A stretch of 64,000 nucleotides of DNA from the NCBI GenBank assembly GCA_034766995.1, contig CM068313.1:16935512-16999511 (forward strand), written 5' to 3'. A program made the translations under genes and the position numbers. The notes beneath the pieces are model-generated. The model did not search any database. It had not been told where the DNA came from and worked only from the letters and a program-made list of their open reading frames with translations. Source of the stretch: Acanthacorydalis orientalis (lineage: Eukaryota > Arthropoda > Insecta > Megaloptera > Corydalidae). Shown here piece after piece: positions 24,640-37,214 of this stretch; position 1 is the first letter of the stretch, and every line of letters begins with the position of its first letter.

Positions 24640-24878
24640 CTCTCCCGTTTCGATGCAGTAAACTCAGCTCACAGTGTGTTTTTATTTGAAAATATGTCAT
24701 TATATTTCTAATTAAATTTTTTTATTTTCTTGTAATACACATGATATATTGATACTAATCGCTGTGTAAGGATTGACTGATTTTCGACTAATTAAAAAGC
24801 CTTCTATTCCTTCATAAATAGTAATTTTCATGAAAGATATTAGCTGTCAACTGAGTTTACTGCTCCAGTACGGAGAGT
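24640..24878. mobile_element. TTAA-flanked MITE (piggyBac-like ends)
   Basis: A 239-bp element flanked by TTAA at 24636-24639 and 24879-24882. Its inverted ends share AACTCTCC at the edge and the perfect 13-mer GCAGTAAACTCAG further in, giving subterminal similarity over about 38 bp. It has no coding capacity. TTAA targeting is the hallmark of piggyBac-type transposition; the family assignment is inference from that. Confidence 0.7.
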
Positions 24879-25461
24879 TTAAAAAAACTGGGTTGGAAGC
24901 GTTACTTAATAAAGAGAGATGTATTGACTTGCTTAAATATATTGTAGACAATAATTGTAAGTTAATTTTAATAATTGGTACTTTGTGATTTGTAGTATAA
25001 GTATGAATGAAGAATATTTTATTCCACTTACTCGTAATTCTCTTATATCTCTCCTGTTATTATTTACCAGCTAGCTAATTAAAAACGTTCTATTGCTCAA
25101 ATAAGATATATTGTGTATTGTAATGAATGTATCAGTATTTACAATGTATTATTAAATAAAATAGTCAGCAATTAAATAATTATTTAGTTTATATGACCAT
25201 TATAAAAGCGTTTATGTGTAGAATTTGACATAGCATAAGCAGAATTTGTATATTAAATCTATTGTATCCGTATATATAAGATCATGTATTATATAAGTAC
25301 AAACCTCCTGTAATGAATATTTGATTCGAAATATAGTACTTTACATATTTACTTTGTGATAAGTAATATAAAACTTGTTTTTATGAAACAGATAAAAAAT
25401 TAGTAAAAAAATATCGAATTAAACTTACACATTCAAAAACTGTTATTTTTTTAAAGAATAA

Positions 25462-25755
25462 TGTTTTAAATATACTATCTTTTTCTCGAATTTTTCAACT
25501 ATTCGAAAAGTGTTTCGATGTATATTAAGAGAACATTTTAATCTATTGTCGTTGATGGTTAAATCTAATTGGCATCGTAACTTCAGCTTGAAACATTTCA
25601 GTGTGGAAATAGATTACTGGACACCTCGAGTTTCAGTAACCACATCGGTTAATCCTGAATTCTGCTGCAGGATATCAAATGATGTACAGCTTACATCGGA
25701 ATTACTGACAGATTTCGAGAGAAGCTATAAAAGTCGTAAAACCGAAACCCAGACT
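25462..25755 (+). other. Unassigned open frame of 98 codons
   Basis: Stop-to-stop frame with higher-complexity sequence than its flanks, but without an ATG near its start (first internal ATG at about 25555). A possible acceptor, CGAAAAG|TG at 25510, follows a pyrimidine-rich stretch. The predicted residues (WHRNFSLKHFSVEIDYW and others) match nothing I know. It could be a host exon, an old gene fragment or chance. Confidence 0.2.
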
Positions 25756-25759
25756 TAAG

Positions 25760-26550
25760 AACATCTTTTAGCTATGAGCTCAGATTTTTATCAACATCCG
25801 AGTGAATTGTAATGTATTAGAACAGTTTCTGGGCTTAGAGATTATTTTCGTTTTTAACAGACTATTTATTTTTATTTGTCGAAATGTATGTTTGTTTTGA
25901 TAAAGTGATTGTTTATTACTAATATCTGATATATTTTAAGAAAACTGATTTACATACAACACTGAAAATGTATTTTTAGATTTCACGTCCCAGTTTTGTC
26001 GAGTCATTATTAAAATTATGTATGTTAAATCTGTTATTTATGCGTGCTTCAGCCATTTTGAATAAATGTTCAGCACTGTTCAAACACCATTATTTTCCAA
26101 AAGCGACAATGACGTCTCTGTACGCATCGTGCAAGCGTTAGCATCTCGACATACAGCGTCTCCGCGAAAACTGTAATCGGATTATATCACGCCATCAATT
26201 TCAACTGAAGACTTGGCCAAAAATTTCAATTTATTTCAGTATCGAAATCTTACTATAAGGCATTGATTAATTATTTTAATTTATCTCGTAATTTGAAGTA
26301 TACAAGAATAAATAAGCCGTGAAATACGCGGCTGATTAACTTTTTAAAATTTATCCACTTTGCGCTGTAATTCATTCATGTTTTAATGTTAGGTTATTCG
26401 TCAGCGGAACATGCTCTTTCTTTTTAATTAATGTTATTTACGACAGGTTTTTACATCTATCATTAAAAAATTGTATATGTATTATTTACCTTTCTTTGTG
26501 ACATACTTGATTATTAGGAATTTTTAAAAGATTACTTTACTTAATTAGTT
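25760..26550. other. AT-rich DNA with a higher-GC patch at 26040-26180
   Basis: The patch contains GACAATGACGTCTCTGTACGC and GTGCAAGCGTTAGC. No open frame is convincing. It is possibly regulatory. Confidence 0.3.

Positions 26551-26552
<2 letters not shown>

Positions 26553-26608
<56 letters not shown>
26553..26608. repeat. (AT)n microsatellite
   Basis: Pure AT run of about 56 bp. A second pure run at 26741-26794 abuts the MITE at 26793. Confidence 0.97.
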
Positions 26609-26610
<2 letters not shown>

Positions 26611-26738
26611 TATTTTTTATCAGACTAGAAATTATATTATTGATAGTTTAAGAATTTCAACAATCAGAATTTTATTTTAAATTATTTGCTATTAAATTAA
26701 AAGATTGATAAATGTTTTGATTAGTAACATAATTTATA

Positions 26739-26792
<54 letters not shown>

Positions 26793-26797
<5 letters not shown>

Positions 26798-26987
26798 TTG
26801 ATTCAATTTAGGCTACTACACGAAAATATTAAAAAAATGGAAAAATTATAGAAAAACATGTTACCACCCATTTAGTATTTTAGTATTGAACTGAACTAAA
26901 ATACTAAAAAAAAAGAACATGACTTCTCCTCACCCCTACACCTCCTTTTAATAATTCCTCACAGAAGCTTAAATTGAATCACCTATA
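26793..26987. mobile_element. Small MITE with terminal and internal inverted repeats
   Basis: Begins ATAGGTTGATTCAATTTAGG and ends, inverted, CTTAAATTGAATCACCTAT, giving terminal repeats of about 21 bp with two or three differences. A perfect 14-bp internal palindrome (TTTAGTATTTTAGT at 26871-26884, its complement at 26895-26908) sits near the middle. It has no coding capacity and is flanked on both sides by TA repeats, consistent with TA targeting. The superfamily is not certain. Confidence 0.65.
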
Positions 26988-27282
26988 CATGTATATATAT
27001 ATATATATATATGTACACTATATAAATTCTGTTTAATTATTTTTTATAGTATCATAATAAATAAAAAGATATCTGTTATATAAGGATCTATAAAAATGTA
27101 TCCTGAAATATTTGTAAAAATGTTTTACTTGTATGTTAATTAATTTTGAATTTTCGATTAAAAATATAAAAAAGTAAATTAGTAGAAAATGTTTTGTCAA
27201 AATGAATTTTTAATCGGGATAAATATGAAGAAAATTTAATTTATGACATAACGAATTAAGGATATTCAAAAAACTTCTATGT

Positions 27283-27308
27283 GGAAGCCTAAACTGAATT
27301 ATCCTATA
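27283..27308. mobile_element. Solo terminus related to the 26793 MITE
   Basis: GGAAGCCTAAACTGAATTAT followed by CCTATA resembles the right end of the 26793-26987 element (AGAAGCTTAAATTGAATCAC, then CTATA). No matching left end was found, so this is a truncated copy or the far end of a longer composite. Confidence 0.4.
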
Positions 27309-27774
27309 TTAGTTTACCTCAAAGTAAAAAATAGTATATACTATATACCTGGATATGAATTTATTATTTTAATTAAATGTATTCATTATTTAGTGAAATA
27401 TTAAGTACATTTGAAAACATACATGTTTGAGTAAAAAGGGAGCTATATTTAATATGTTTAATATAGTTTCGAGAATTCCAATTAATTTCTTTTTATAACA
27501 GTATTGTGTGATAATCATGTTAACGTACAAAACGAATATGTAATTTGTGTCATCATATGAACATGTTTGAAATTTGTATGTGATTTCTTCCGAATGTCTG
27601 TTCGCAAATGTATCAAGTAAAAAGTAGTTGACACTTCGTTATCGTAAGAATTTCATGTTTGGTTTTCTTCATGCCTCCAACATGATATTCCTTTATTTAT
27701 CATGCAGAAAATTTGATGAATAAAATTACCGAATGATGTTTAAAATTCATAACCACATTACTGTGAAAAATGAA

Positions 27775-28060
27775 CACTTCCGGCACGCGTCAGAATAGCA
27801 TAGAATTGCGGTAAAAACGGAGCGGGCTCAGCGTTGCAGGGCGGTTGAGAGGACGACGATCGGCGTCGCCACACTCACTAACTTAATGCTGCAAAGTTTT
27901 ATGAAAACAACAGAAGTTTAATTGAAGACGGCGTGCACCCGGAGCGGTGTGTGCAACAGGCCGCGGCATCATTAGGCCGTCTTGTGCATTATTTAGCGTG
28001 GATTGTCTACAATAATGAATGCCATCACGACACACGGCTACAGCAATTCATCATACGTAC
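27775..28060. promoter_or_regulatory. CpG-rich conserved-looking noncoding island
   Basis: A sharply bounded stretch of high GC with words such as CTTCCGGCACGCGTCAG, GACGACGATCGGCGTCGCC, GGCCGCGGCATCATTAGGCC and CACGACACACGGCTACAGC. No frame remains open across it. It also contains homeodomain-like cores (TTTATG, TTTAATTG, ATTTAG). An enhancer or other ultraconserved noncoding element is likely in such a setting, but nothing here proves it. Confidence 0.35.
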
Positions 28061-28557
28061 GAAGAGCATACATACATATATTCCATGTAACATATAATCG
28101 TTGACGATTGGGGAATTGTAGTGATATATTATTCTGTTTCGAGAATATTTATTGTCGATCGGTGTAACACGCCCATAATAGACATGGTTATGTGACTAAC
28201 TTTAATGATAACTGTTTGTTACACGACATAATTTATTATAAATATTTGAAATGGATGATCAACATCGACACATTTAATAAATGAAGAAATGAAATAAATA
28301 TTAGATATTGTTGTTATTGTGGAGAAAGTATAAGGAAACAATCATTTAAAAAATATATACAATAATACATTGTATATATTATTTTTTTACATTTTTTCTT
28401 TGTTTTCTCTACATTGGTTTTAATTAATTTTTGACATATGACTATAGACCGCAATTAAAAATTAATGCTTAAATGAAAAAAATGAATAAGAGGGATATTC
28501 TTATGAGGGTAATTTTCTTTCTTATAAAATTTGTTCTTACTTACTTTAATGTATTAA

Positions 28558-29605
28558 CCATTTGTAGCCGGAGAGAGGGAAAGGGTGCTGAAAAATTTTA
28601 ACAATTTTTTTTGATTAATTGGACATTATTTTATTGCAAACAAAATAAAAATTGCAAATTTGTCGGTTATAAGAAAAAATATGTTAACTGAGATTAGCCA
28701 TTAGAAATTTCATATCTATTTGATATATCGTGGAAAATCGTTTATAATATCGGGGTAAACATAAATATCTTGATTGGAAACATATAATTGGAAGCAAAGA
28801 AATTGATTACAATTGAAAATTTGCAGAAATAACATTACTGTTGAGTGTGAAAAATTTTGAAACAATCAAGTGTGCACAAAACGGTTTCACATCGGTTAAA
28901 TCTTATATTTGGACGTCGGTTTCTTCCATTTGCTTTACTAATAACGCACTGTGCTCGTTGAGAATGATCTGACGGTATTTTCTTCGGAAAATGAGGCGTC
29001 GATCGATGTGAATTTGAATTTCTCGTAGAAGATGCATTTGGAGCAACTTTTTGAACAATATATGAAGCTAATATGAGTTGGTAGTCATTAAGTATCAATC
29101 CTTTACGATTCATACGGCAGTAAATAATGTTTGCGTTGTAGACTGTAAGATGGAAAATATGGAAAGAAGTTTTTTCTACCATTTGACTGTTTTCCTTGTC
29201 ATTTTTTCGATCAGAAATCATTTTTTTAGAAAAAAATAACTTACCAATGTATCAAAAAATATCGCTGCACACAAAATTTTATTTTTTTTTGAGCTGCACA
29301 ATGAAGAACGTAAAGTATCGAATTTTTTTATACGTTCTCTTCTAATGATGAAATTTCGGAAAAAAATTATTTAATCCAATTCTCAAGTTCACAATTTTTA
29401 TAGAGTTTCAAATGAAAAAACCGCGATTCTTCTGATTTTTGGAAGACCGTAATTTTTTTTCTAATGGAAGAAAGAGTTATAAATTTAGTCTTATTTGAAA
29501 GAGATTAGTGATCTTCAGATATATCATCTAAAAAATCCGCTCTGAGACCATAGTTTCTTTGGAAAACATCAATGGATTCCTTGGTCCACGCCCATCTTCA
29601 AAGGG
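28558..29605 (-). mobile_element. piggyBac-like transposon, internally deleted, copy 1
   Basis: A 1048-bp element flanked by perfect TTAA duplications (28554-28557 and 29606-29609). Read on the minus strand its 5' end is CCCTTTGAAGATGGGCGTGG and its 3' end, inverted, is CCATTTGTAGCCGG, so the inverted termini are short. It carries only the C-terminal part of a transposase (28835-29221). A shorter, inverted relative lies at 40335-40958. TTAA targeting and CCCTTTG-type ends are established piggyBac traits. Confidence 0.8.
28835..29221 (-). pseudogene. piggyBac transposase C-terminal fragment
   Basis: An intact 128-codon frame begins at ATG in the piggyBac-like element. Residues about 17-50 (KTSFHIFHLTVYNANIIY and following) match the pattern at the end of the piggyBac transposase core, F-H-hydrophobic-L..V.NA.I.Y. 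The tail, about residues 88-126, matches the Cys-rich domain that binds terminal repeats. It keeps RAQCVISK, NRCETVLCTLDCF and an FHT end, but at least one expected metal-ligand Cys is Ser. The catalytic Asp residues lie upstream in full proteins and are absent. It cannot catalyse transposition, though a truncated DNA-binding product is conceivable. Confidence 0.7.
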
Positions 29606-29609
29606 TTAA

Positions 29610-31670
29610 GTAGCTATTTTTAATATTGACTCTGTAAATGTATAAAAGAACAAATATATATATATATATATTTGCTACTATATAATATTTTTACTAAATT
29701 CCTACAAAAAAAATTTTTATACCTATAAATTATCAAGTAAGTATTTTTATATTTCAAATTAAAGTATAAAGCTATGTAAATAATTTAATAAAAAAAAACA
29801 CTTTTCCGGTATTTAACTATTATGAACTAACCGCTAGCGAAATAGTTTATATTGTGTTGAGAATTTTCTATCAGTTATTTTTTCAATAGCGAAAAATTTA
29901 ATTAACGAATACAATCTGTTTAATTTACACGAATTAAATCTAAATGAAAAATTGTTCGAAATAAATGAAACATTACAACAGTGCGAAACTATTGTCTCTT
30001 AGTTATTATTTAAAATTTCGCGTCAAGCGTGATTGTACTAATTTTAAATAAATTAAACTTTTATTGATTCATTTATATATGAAGTCATCTATTTCATCGC
30101 CGTCGTTATTTTCAAGCGTTCCATAAAAAAAATCGATATCAATAACGAGGAACAATATTCACAATGTGTAGAGTAATATGTTGTTATTAAATTTGTATTA
30201 AAATTTGATAAAAATCAGTTGTTCGTGATAATTTAATTTTATTTACTCATGTTATGATCATAAACATAGATAGATTTTATTTCATGCTACGGTTGCATTT
30301 ACGCAGAGCTGTTATTATTGTTGACAATGGAATTCAACAGCACGCTCGTTTGTTAGCGGACGGTACTTTGCAATCGTAAATTTAACTAAATAACAAGACA
30401 ACTGATATAGCAAAAAAAATTAACACACGCCCTACGTGTGTTCGTACAGAGGACAATACATTAAAATGTTAGGTGCATGTGTTCATGGGAACACTTTTTA
30501 AGCATAAGCTATTTTTTATGAAGTTTTGTATACATACCTAATTAACAAAACCGTTTACAAGAGACTTTAATGTCTACTTTTTGAGCGTATATTTTAGCTG
30601 CATTAAAAAATGTAAGAATATTTTTATGAAAGCCGTGTCTTTTTATAATGAAGGTATTAATTTAAATTGCATGTTGTTTATTGGGTTCTTTAAATTTGAC
30701 TGCTTTATTAAATAAGTACAGCCCTTAAATGTACTGCACTTTATACATTAACACGAATATACATATATGCATGTACGTATTTATGACTAGAATTAATACA
30801 TACTATAATGATAATTATATTAATTTTAATAATAATAAAAATAATTTACTAAAACATTCACCAGTAACTATAAAATACAAGTGTATAAAATTAAATTAAA
30901 TGTATAAAGCTCAATGAATATATAATTAAATTAATTAATTATATTCCTAAACAACGCTGTTCAAATACCGTAAGAAAACTGAAATAAAATATATAAATAA
31001 TATAAAGAACGCTTAAGTTAATTACATTTTTATGTAATTAAAATATTAGTAGAAAAATTTTAAAGTAAAACAACTGTTAATTGAAATGAATTTTGATATA
31101 TTTTGAAGAAGTATAACTTGTATAAATAAATTTAAAATAAATTACATTTGTACAATTAACTTTACATATTTAAAACTTTGATACTTTAAAATTTATATAA
31201 ATGTGTTGCTATATTTTTTTACAAAAATGAATAAAATATTATTAGAAATTTTTATTATCTGAGAATGTTTATTATGTGAGTTAAATATATGTTTGTAATA
31301 AATATAATAAATTTTATTTTTAAACATAGAATATAGAATATTAACAGTATAACTGCAAATAAATACATTTTTATAATCTATTGTTAATGTATCGCTATTT
31401 ATAAGAGAAATTCATATATTTTTTTATTAATTTGTGGTAAGAATATTACTTGAAGTTTAGTTTTAAGATTTGGCTATATATTCTTTGTTCATTTCTTATG
31501 AACTTCTTTCTGTAATTGTCTTTGAACAGAGTTTTTTTCTATTTACGTAATTTACTTATATTAAGTCATGATTAGACTACATATCTTGTTTAAGAATTGA
31601 CATCAAATGCAAAAAAATTAATGTTTGCATGTAGTTGATAAATCATTTTATTATGAATATGTAATAATCT
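29610..31670. other. AT-rich DNA, small higher-GC patch at 30290-30480
   Basis: The patch has ACGCAGAGCTGTTATTATTG and ACACGCCCTACGTGTG and no open frame, so it is possibly regulatory. The rest holds nothing recognised. Confidence 0.35.
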
Positions 31671-31672
31671 GT

Positions 31673-31676
<4 letters not shown>

Positions 31677-31729
<53 letters not shown>
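31677..31729. repeat. (AT)n microsatellite
   Basis: Pure AT run of about 53 bp. A second of about 36 bp lies at 31836-31871, and a third at about 32290-32320. Confidence 0.97.
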
Positions 31730-31732
<3 letters not shown>

Positions 31733-31831
31733 AAACTATATATAAAGATTTGTAAAATTGTTAAAATTTTATTAAGAATATTCAAAATATATACTTAAAT
31801 ATAAGTTATTAAAGAAGAGATTTTAAATGAG

Positions 31832-31874
<43 letters not shown>

Positions 31875-31877
<3 letters not shown>

Positions 31878-32286
31878 CACATAAACTTATATTTGTTTCA
31901 AAAGCTTTCGCGACGTGTATGATTTTTGAGCACGAGCAATCTTTTACAATACATAACTAACACCACTGTCTCGTATGAGTGCTTTATCTTTCTTATTTGA
32001 ATTTCAGATATTAATACAGAACTCAGTTTCAATTTAAATTTTAATTTATTTCACTGCGACTCCAAACTCTCGAGTTCTGTGATAAATTGCTTTTCTGTAA
32101 AATATTTAACTGCTTCCTAAGTTACACTTTCAATGAAATCGAAAACTTAATACATAGTATTTTCACAGCGGATTGTAAGCGATTCTATCAGATTACACAT
32201 TGCTATAAGAGCACATTTTCAATTTATAATCGAAAAGTATTCCTTAGAGTCTATACATATACATACATATATTCATGCGCATACAC

Positions 32287-32328
<42 letters not shown>

Positions 32329-33340
32329 GAAAACATATCTATATATGAACATGTTACATGAGTATAGTACATGCGAATTGGGAAATCATCGGTGGGCATA
32401 CTTTCCATTATTGTTAAATATACAAAACAATGCGGAGTAAAACAGTTATTTATATTGATATTTACTGTCATGCTTGATGGTAGATTATCAATGCAAATTA
32501 AATGCATTATACAGAATTTGTCTCAAACTAAATTGTAATGAATATTTTAGTTGAAAATCTAGAAGAATCATGACAGTTGCCGGAAATGTAATGTTTAAGT
32601 TTAGAATAATTTAATATTTAATATATGTACACAGAAAGAGTGAAAGAGAAGTTATTAATAAATTTAATTATATTCTTCGTAAAGTAAAGTGGGTATGTGA
32701 ATGTAAATATGTACACATGAAAAGTGTTAATTAATTTGATTTCGAAGAAATAATACGTTGTAGATAATTTGAAATACAAGAATATAAAATCATAAAATTA
32801 AATTGATCAAAAATATTTCAGATTATAATTTGGAAAATAAAGAAATAAGTAAATTTACTTTCGAGTTCACTGGAAATCAATAATTTGCGTTTAAAGAGCC
32901 ATTATAATATTCAAAATTATGCAACCAATTTTCTGTATTTTCTCATTACAAAAACCAGACCGATAACTTTGAATTAACATATTCAAGTCAGAACAATTCA
33001 AATCAGTTCGAGAGTGTTTCATTTGAAAATTTAAATATCAAGCCGCGAAGAATGATGATATTCGCTGAAATATACATTTCATATTCAATATGTATTTGAA
33101 ATTCGTTTTTCTCGTAGAACAATCGAAATTTCACTGAGATATAAATGAATTAATTTCAATTTAATGACCGTGCAGTAAAGCATATACGTTAAATGGTTAT
33201 GTATATTTTAAACATAAAATTTTATGAGGAAATATACGTTTATCTCATATCTCACCTCACATCTCATGACAAATCACATTAAAAACATTTATTGCTTGTG
33301 TCTGTTAAGTTATTATAGAGAATACTTTACCATTTACATA

Positions 33341-33410
<70 letters not shown>

Positions 33411-34196
33411 AATGAGAAAATAAATTTTTAATTCAAATGAATTTTAAATTAAAAATATTGTTTATATATACATGTATCAAAATAAAATAAATAATATTAA
33501 AGAAATACAAAAAATATTTTGTTTCCTGTTATTGTGAAATAACGGAATCATTTTCTGTGCAATATCAAAATATGTCACAAAATATAAACGGGTCTTACGG
33601 AAATTGACATGAATTTTTTGTGATCGTCTTGCTTTGATATCAATACGTTTGAAGTACGAGAAATACTTCACTTTATAATATAATTTGATTTACGAATTGA
33701 ATCCAGTCATATTTTAAACGGAGTTGAAATCATGCTTGATTTCCATATTGATTTATATGAAATATTTAAATCTTATTTCAAACGAAATTTGAGAGACATA
33801 ACTTATTAATTCAATTAATAAAAAAGAACGATCACGATCATTGTTCATTTCGTTCTAATGTAATTATTTTATAAGATTATGTTAAGAAATTCATACTGTA
33901 TAAAAAATAGTAATGTTCAATGAATTTATAAATATTGTTAAATAGATATATATTCAACTACGATAGTATATAGAAAATTTATACTGTTTATGGTTTATTT
34001 ATTGGTGAACTTAAACTACTGGAATTACTCGATGTCGACATAAAGTCGATTGTTGATCAACAGTTTAAACATATTAATTATTGATATAATGGACATCTGT
34101 GGATAACTGAAGAGAGTAGTATCATTAATAGGTATTGTTGCCCTCTTTCTCTGATTATACATACATACATATGTATATACATACATACATACCAAT

Positions 34197-34249
<53 letters not shown>

Positions 34250-35530
34250 CATATATGCATACATATAATTATAAATTTATATCAAAAATCTATTTGACAA
34301 TAAAGAAATATAAACTGGACGGATTATAATAATTTTGTAAATTTATTTTTTCTTTAATAATACAAAACAGGATCGATTAGTCCTTAAAAATATTTATTTA
34401 TAAAAACGTTTTTTTATTAATTCATATTTTCATCTAATAAATTAAACTGTATTTCAAAATAAGCCATGTTGACACTAATATTTATTTATGCTATATTTTA
34501 AAATACGTGTTTTTTATTTATCCCAGTTATATAAAATGAAAATGTTTTTTTTTTTTAAATTTAAGTAGAATTTAATTTACCTACAATTTAAATTGTATTT
34601 TTTATTTTTTGTACGACCAGTAACATACTAACCACAACACACAAACCACAAATCTTTTTGTTGGTCAAAAATATTCAATAAATTATTATTGATCGTTTTT
34701 GATTCCTGCTTATGTGCGTTTGTAAAATGTTATTATTATCACAGTACCAAGGTATAGAAAAAATGTTTTGTATTGAGTTCTACAATGAATAAAGTATATT
34801 CGTAATATTTCGTATAATGTTTTAAATCAATTGAAACCATTAAAATTTACCATATAAATATTATATGTCTTTTTTTTACTTTATAGAATTAAATTAGTAA
34901 TTTTTATTTTATGATGTTAAATTTTTATTACATTACAAAATGGATACATTAAACCATTTTACTTTATGTTTGAAACCTCTGGTTCATATTGTCTCGAACA
35001 AGGTTCGACTGATGTCTAAATTGCCATAGATAATATATTTTATTCTGTTTCACTTTTAATGAAATCTAGAAAGAAACTAAATAGACATTAATGAATTTTT
35101 TACAGATAAAAGAAATAAAATTGCATGACAAGCAAATATTGAGGTTTGGAAAACTGACTATCATCATTTTTTCTATTGACAAAATTTATCATTCTTATTA
35201 TGAGATTTAAAAAATCCAAATTATGTTAATATATTATGTATAAATACTTTTTAGACAGAAAAGAAACATTTATATTTTTTTTATTTTATTATGAATTTTG
35301 TACATGATATGTTCATTACTAATGCGCATGCCTTTCACTTTTGTCAAAGCGTACAGTCGTGTTATAGTAATATGGCAGAGGAGAGGGTTGCTTTTTTAAT
35401 GCATTAAAATTAATTTTTGTCATATGTTATAGAACGAAAATAGACAATTAATCTAGTGAAATTTGCAACAAAATCTGTGAATATCTAATTAATAGACGTA
35501 TTTTATCACTGTGCGTTTTCATATCCAATT
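31875..35530. other. AT-rich DNA with microsatellites, nothing recognised
   Basis: Holds TA runs at 33343-33407 and 34204-34245, the latter with CATA repeats at its left. Open frames here are low complexity or lack support. A small patch at 35330-35390 (GCGCATGCC, AATATGGCAGAGGAGAGGG) is less AT-rich. Confidence 0.4.
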
Positions 35531-35538
35531 TTTAATAG

Positions 35539-35556
35539 GTTATTGCGTACCACGTG
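35539..35556 (+). CDS. Weak candidate 18-nt microexon
   Basis: The acceptor CCAATTTTTAATAG and the strong donor GTG|GTGAGT bracket GTTATTGCGTACCACGTG (six codons, VIAYHV). Its length is a multiple of three, so it could be inserted between the exons at 736 and 40036 without changing frame. The piece is too short to judge, and the last six bases are an E-box, so regulatory use is equally possible. Confidence 0.15.
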
Positions 35557-35559
35557 GTG

Positions 35560-36980
35560 AGTAATTGTGTTCCATTGACATATAATAGTGCATAGTTTTT
35601 CATTATTCTAAATAGCTGCAATGACTGCGATGTAGTGAAATATATTTATGTGTTTATGAAAATAGTTTTTGAAAATTTTGATATAGTGAAACTATAATTA
35701 AATTAATATTTTGGTCTCGATGGTTAAAAAATACGTATGGTTTTTAATCGTTATTTAATTTATTTCTTTGTGTGAAATAACATAATAAAGTTTTTATGAT
35801 CCCATAAAATACTACTGAGTGATTAAAGATTAAAATATATTTACAAAAGTTTCCCATCAAATTCAAAAAGACATCTATAAAGCTTTATAGATCTATTCAA
35901 CAAATCACATTAACCTTACTTTACTAATAAATTGTATTAATCACATATTTCGATTTGGCTATATGAAAAACGATTAATCACCATATGTATTTCAAGTACC
36001 ATAGTTAAAATCATGAAAATATAAAAACGTAATATTCCTCCAATCTGTTAACGGATACTAATAATGAGGTTAGGATCATAACGGCAATATGTCAATTTTT
36101 TACTAGATTTAATTTGGTTTTCTTTATATCAAATTTTTATTGTTTTCTAAGACAAAAAAATATTCGTTTGTAATGAAGAATTAAAAGTATACTTCAAATT
36201 GGTTTAACAAGGAACGTTAAGTTTTATAGTGTAACGATTAGAGACAAATATTTTCCAATAGTGTCTGTTAAATGTCATCATTCGAATTCGAGTCGTTTGG
36301 CAAGAAGATTTTCTTTCGTAAGTAGTTACATATATAAGTATTCTATTTTCAAGATGTACTTTCACGTCGATAGGGTTTAAATTTTTAAAACTTGTAACTA
36401 GAGTTTAAACAAAACTATTACATCGTGTTTGGAAAATCATACATTATTATAAGATTATTTTCAAGTGTATTCCAGATTGTAGTAGTCACGTTATACAACT
36501 GCACAAAAACGCCAGTACCAGATATTTCAAATATTTTTGTATTATGTAATCAGAAAAGAGATACAACATAGTAATGCCATTTAGTTGAAATGAAACCGGG
36601 TCATATAAACTGATCGTATTCAACAATTTGTTATTCTTAATGCTCTGAATTTCTTTATATTCCTATTTAACATCATTATTGACGATAGCAGATAAATTAT
36701 ATTGTACTTAATTTGTAAAGACAGTAAGGACAGAAGATACATTTTCATTGCTAACTTTCTCTAAAATGTATAGATTTGTATGATATTACAGACAGACTGT
36801 TATACAATGCAAAAATACTTGAAACATCTAGTATAAGCATTGCTATTATTATATTTTTTTACTTTTATATAAGTAGAAATCAATTGAAGATAAATTATTT
36901 GTTTAATCAAGAACACAATTTTATTAAAGAATTCGTTTCCTTAAGATTTTATATCTAACTAAATCATAATAATTATCTGC
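35560..36980. other. AT-rich DNA, nothing recognised
   Basis: Simple AT-rich sequence with short unsupported open frames. Confidence 0.5.
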
Positions 36981-36989
36981 TTACAAGGA

Positions 36990-37210
36990 TAAATCCAGGG
37001 TAATTACCAATTGAATCCGCGCGTGCCTGTTTATTAACTCGCGTTTAACATTTAATCCGTAATGTAGCCAGACTTTTTATAAATGTGAATATATCCATGT
37101 GACCCGTGATGGGTTTAAAAAGTTTTTATCCGGCTGTTGCAAAAAATAATTGCTTACTCCTAGCGTGCAATACATTTTAATATTTCGTGAGGAATAAATA
37201 AGCGGAAAAC
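36990..37210. promoter_or_regulatory. Higher-GC noncoding patch, possible enhancer
   Basis: Contains AATCCGCGCGTGCCTG, AACTCGCGTTTAACATTTAATCC, GACCCGTGATGGG and CTAGCGTGCAATAC among homeobox-like TTTATTAA / TTTATAA cores. No frame is open. A conserved noncoding element is a reasonable guess. Confidence 0.3.
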
Positions 37211-37214
37211 ATGT

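Noticed and set aside
24830..24956. A 42-codon ATG frame ending in GTAAGT, apparently a first exon, in phase with the open frame at 25511.
   Set aside because: Its first half is the right terminal repeat of the TTAA-flanked MITE at 24640-24878, so the start and frame come from transposon sequence.
36480..36560. A possible minus-strand exon after GTTTTTGTGCAG.
   Set aside because: The frame required to link the minus-strand exons hits an immediate stop and no good donor follows.
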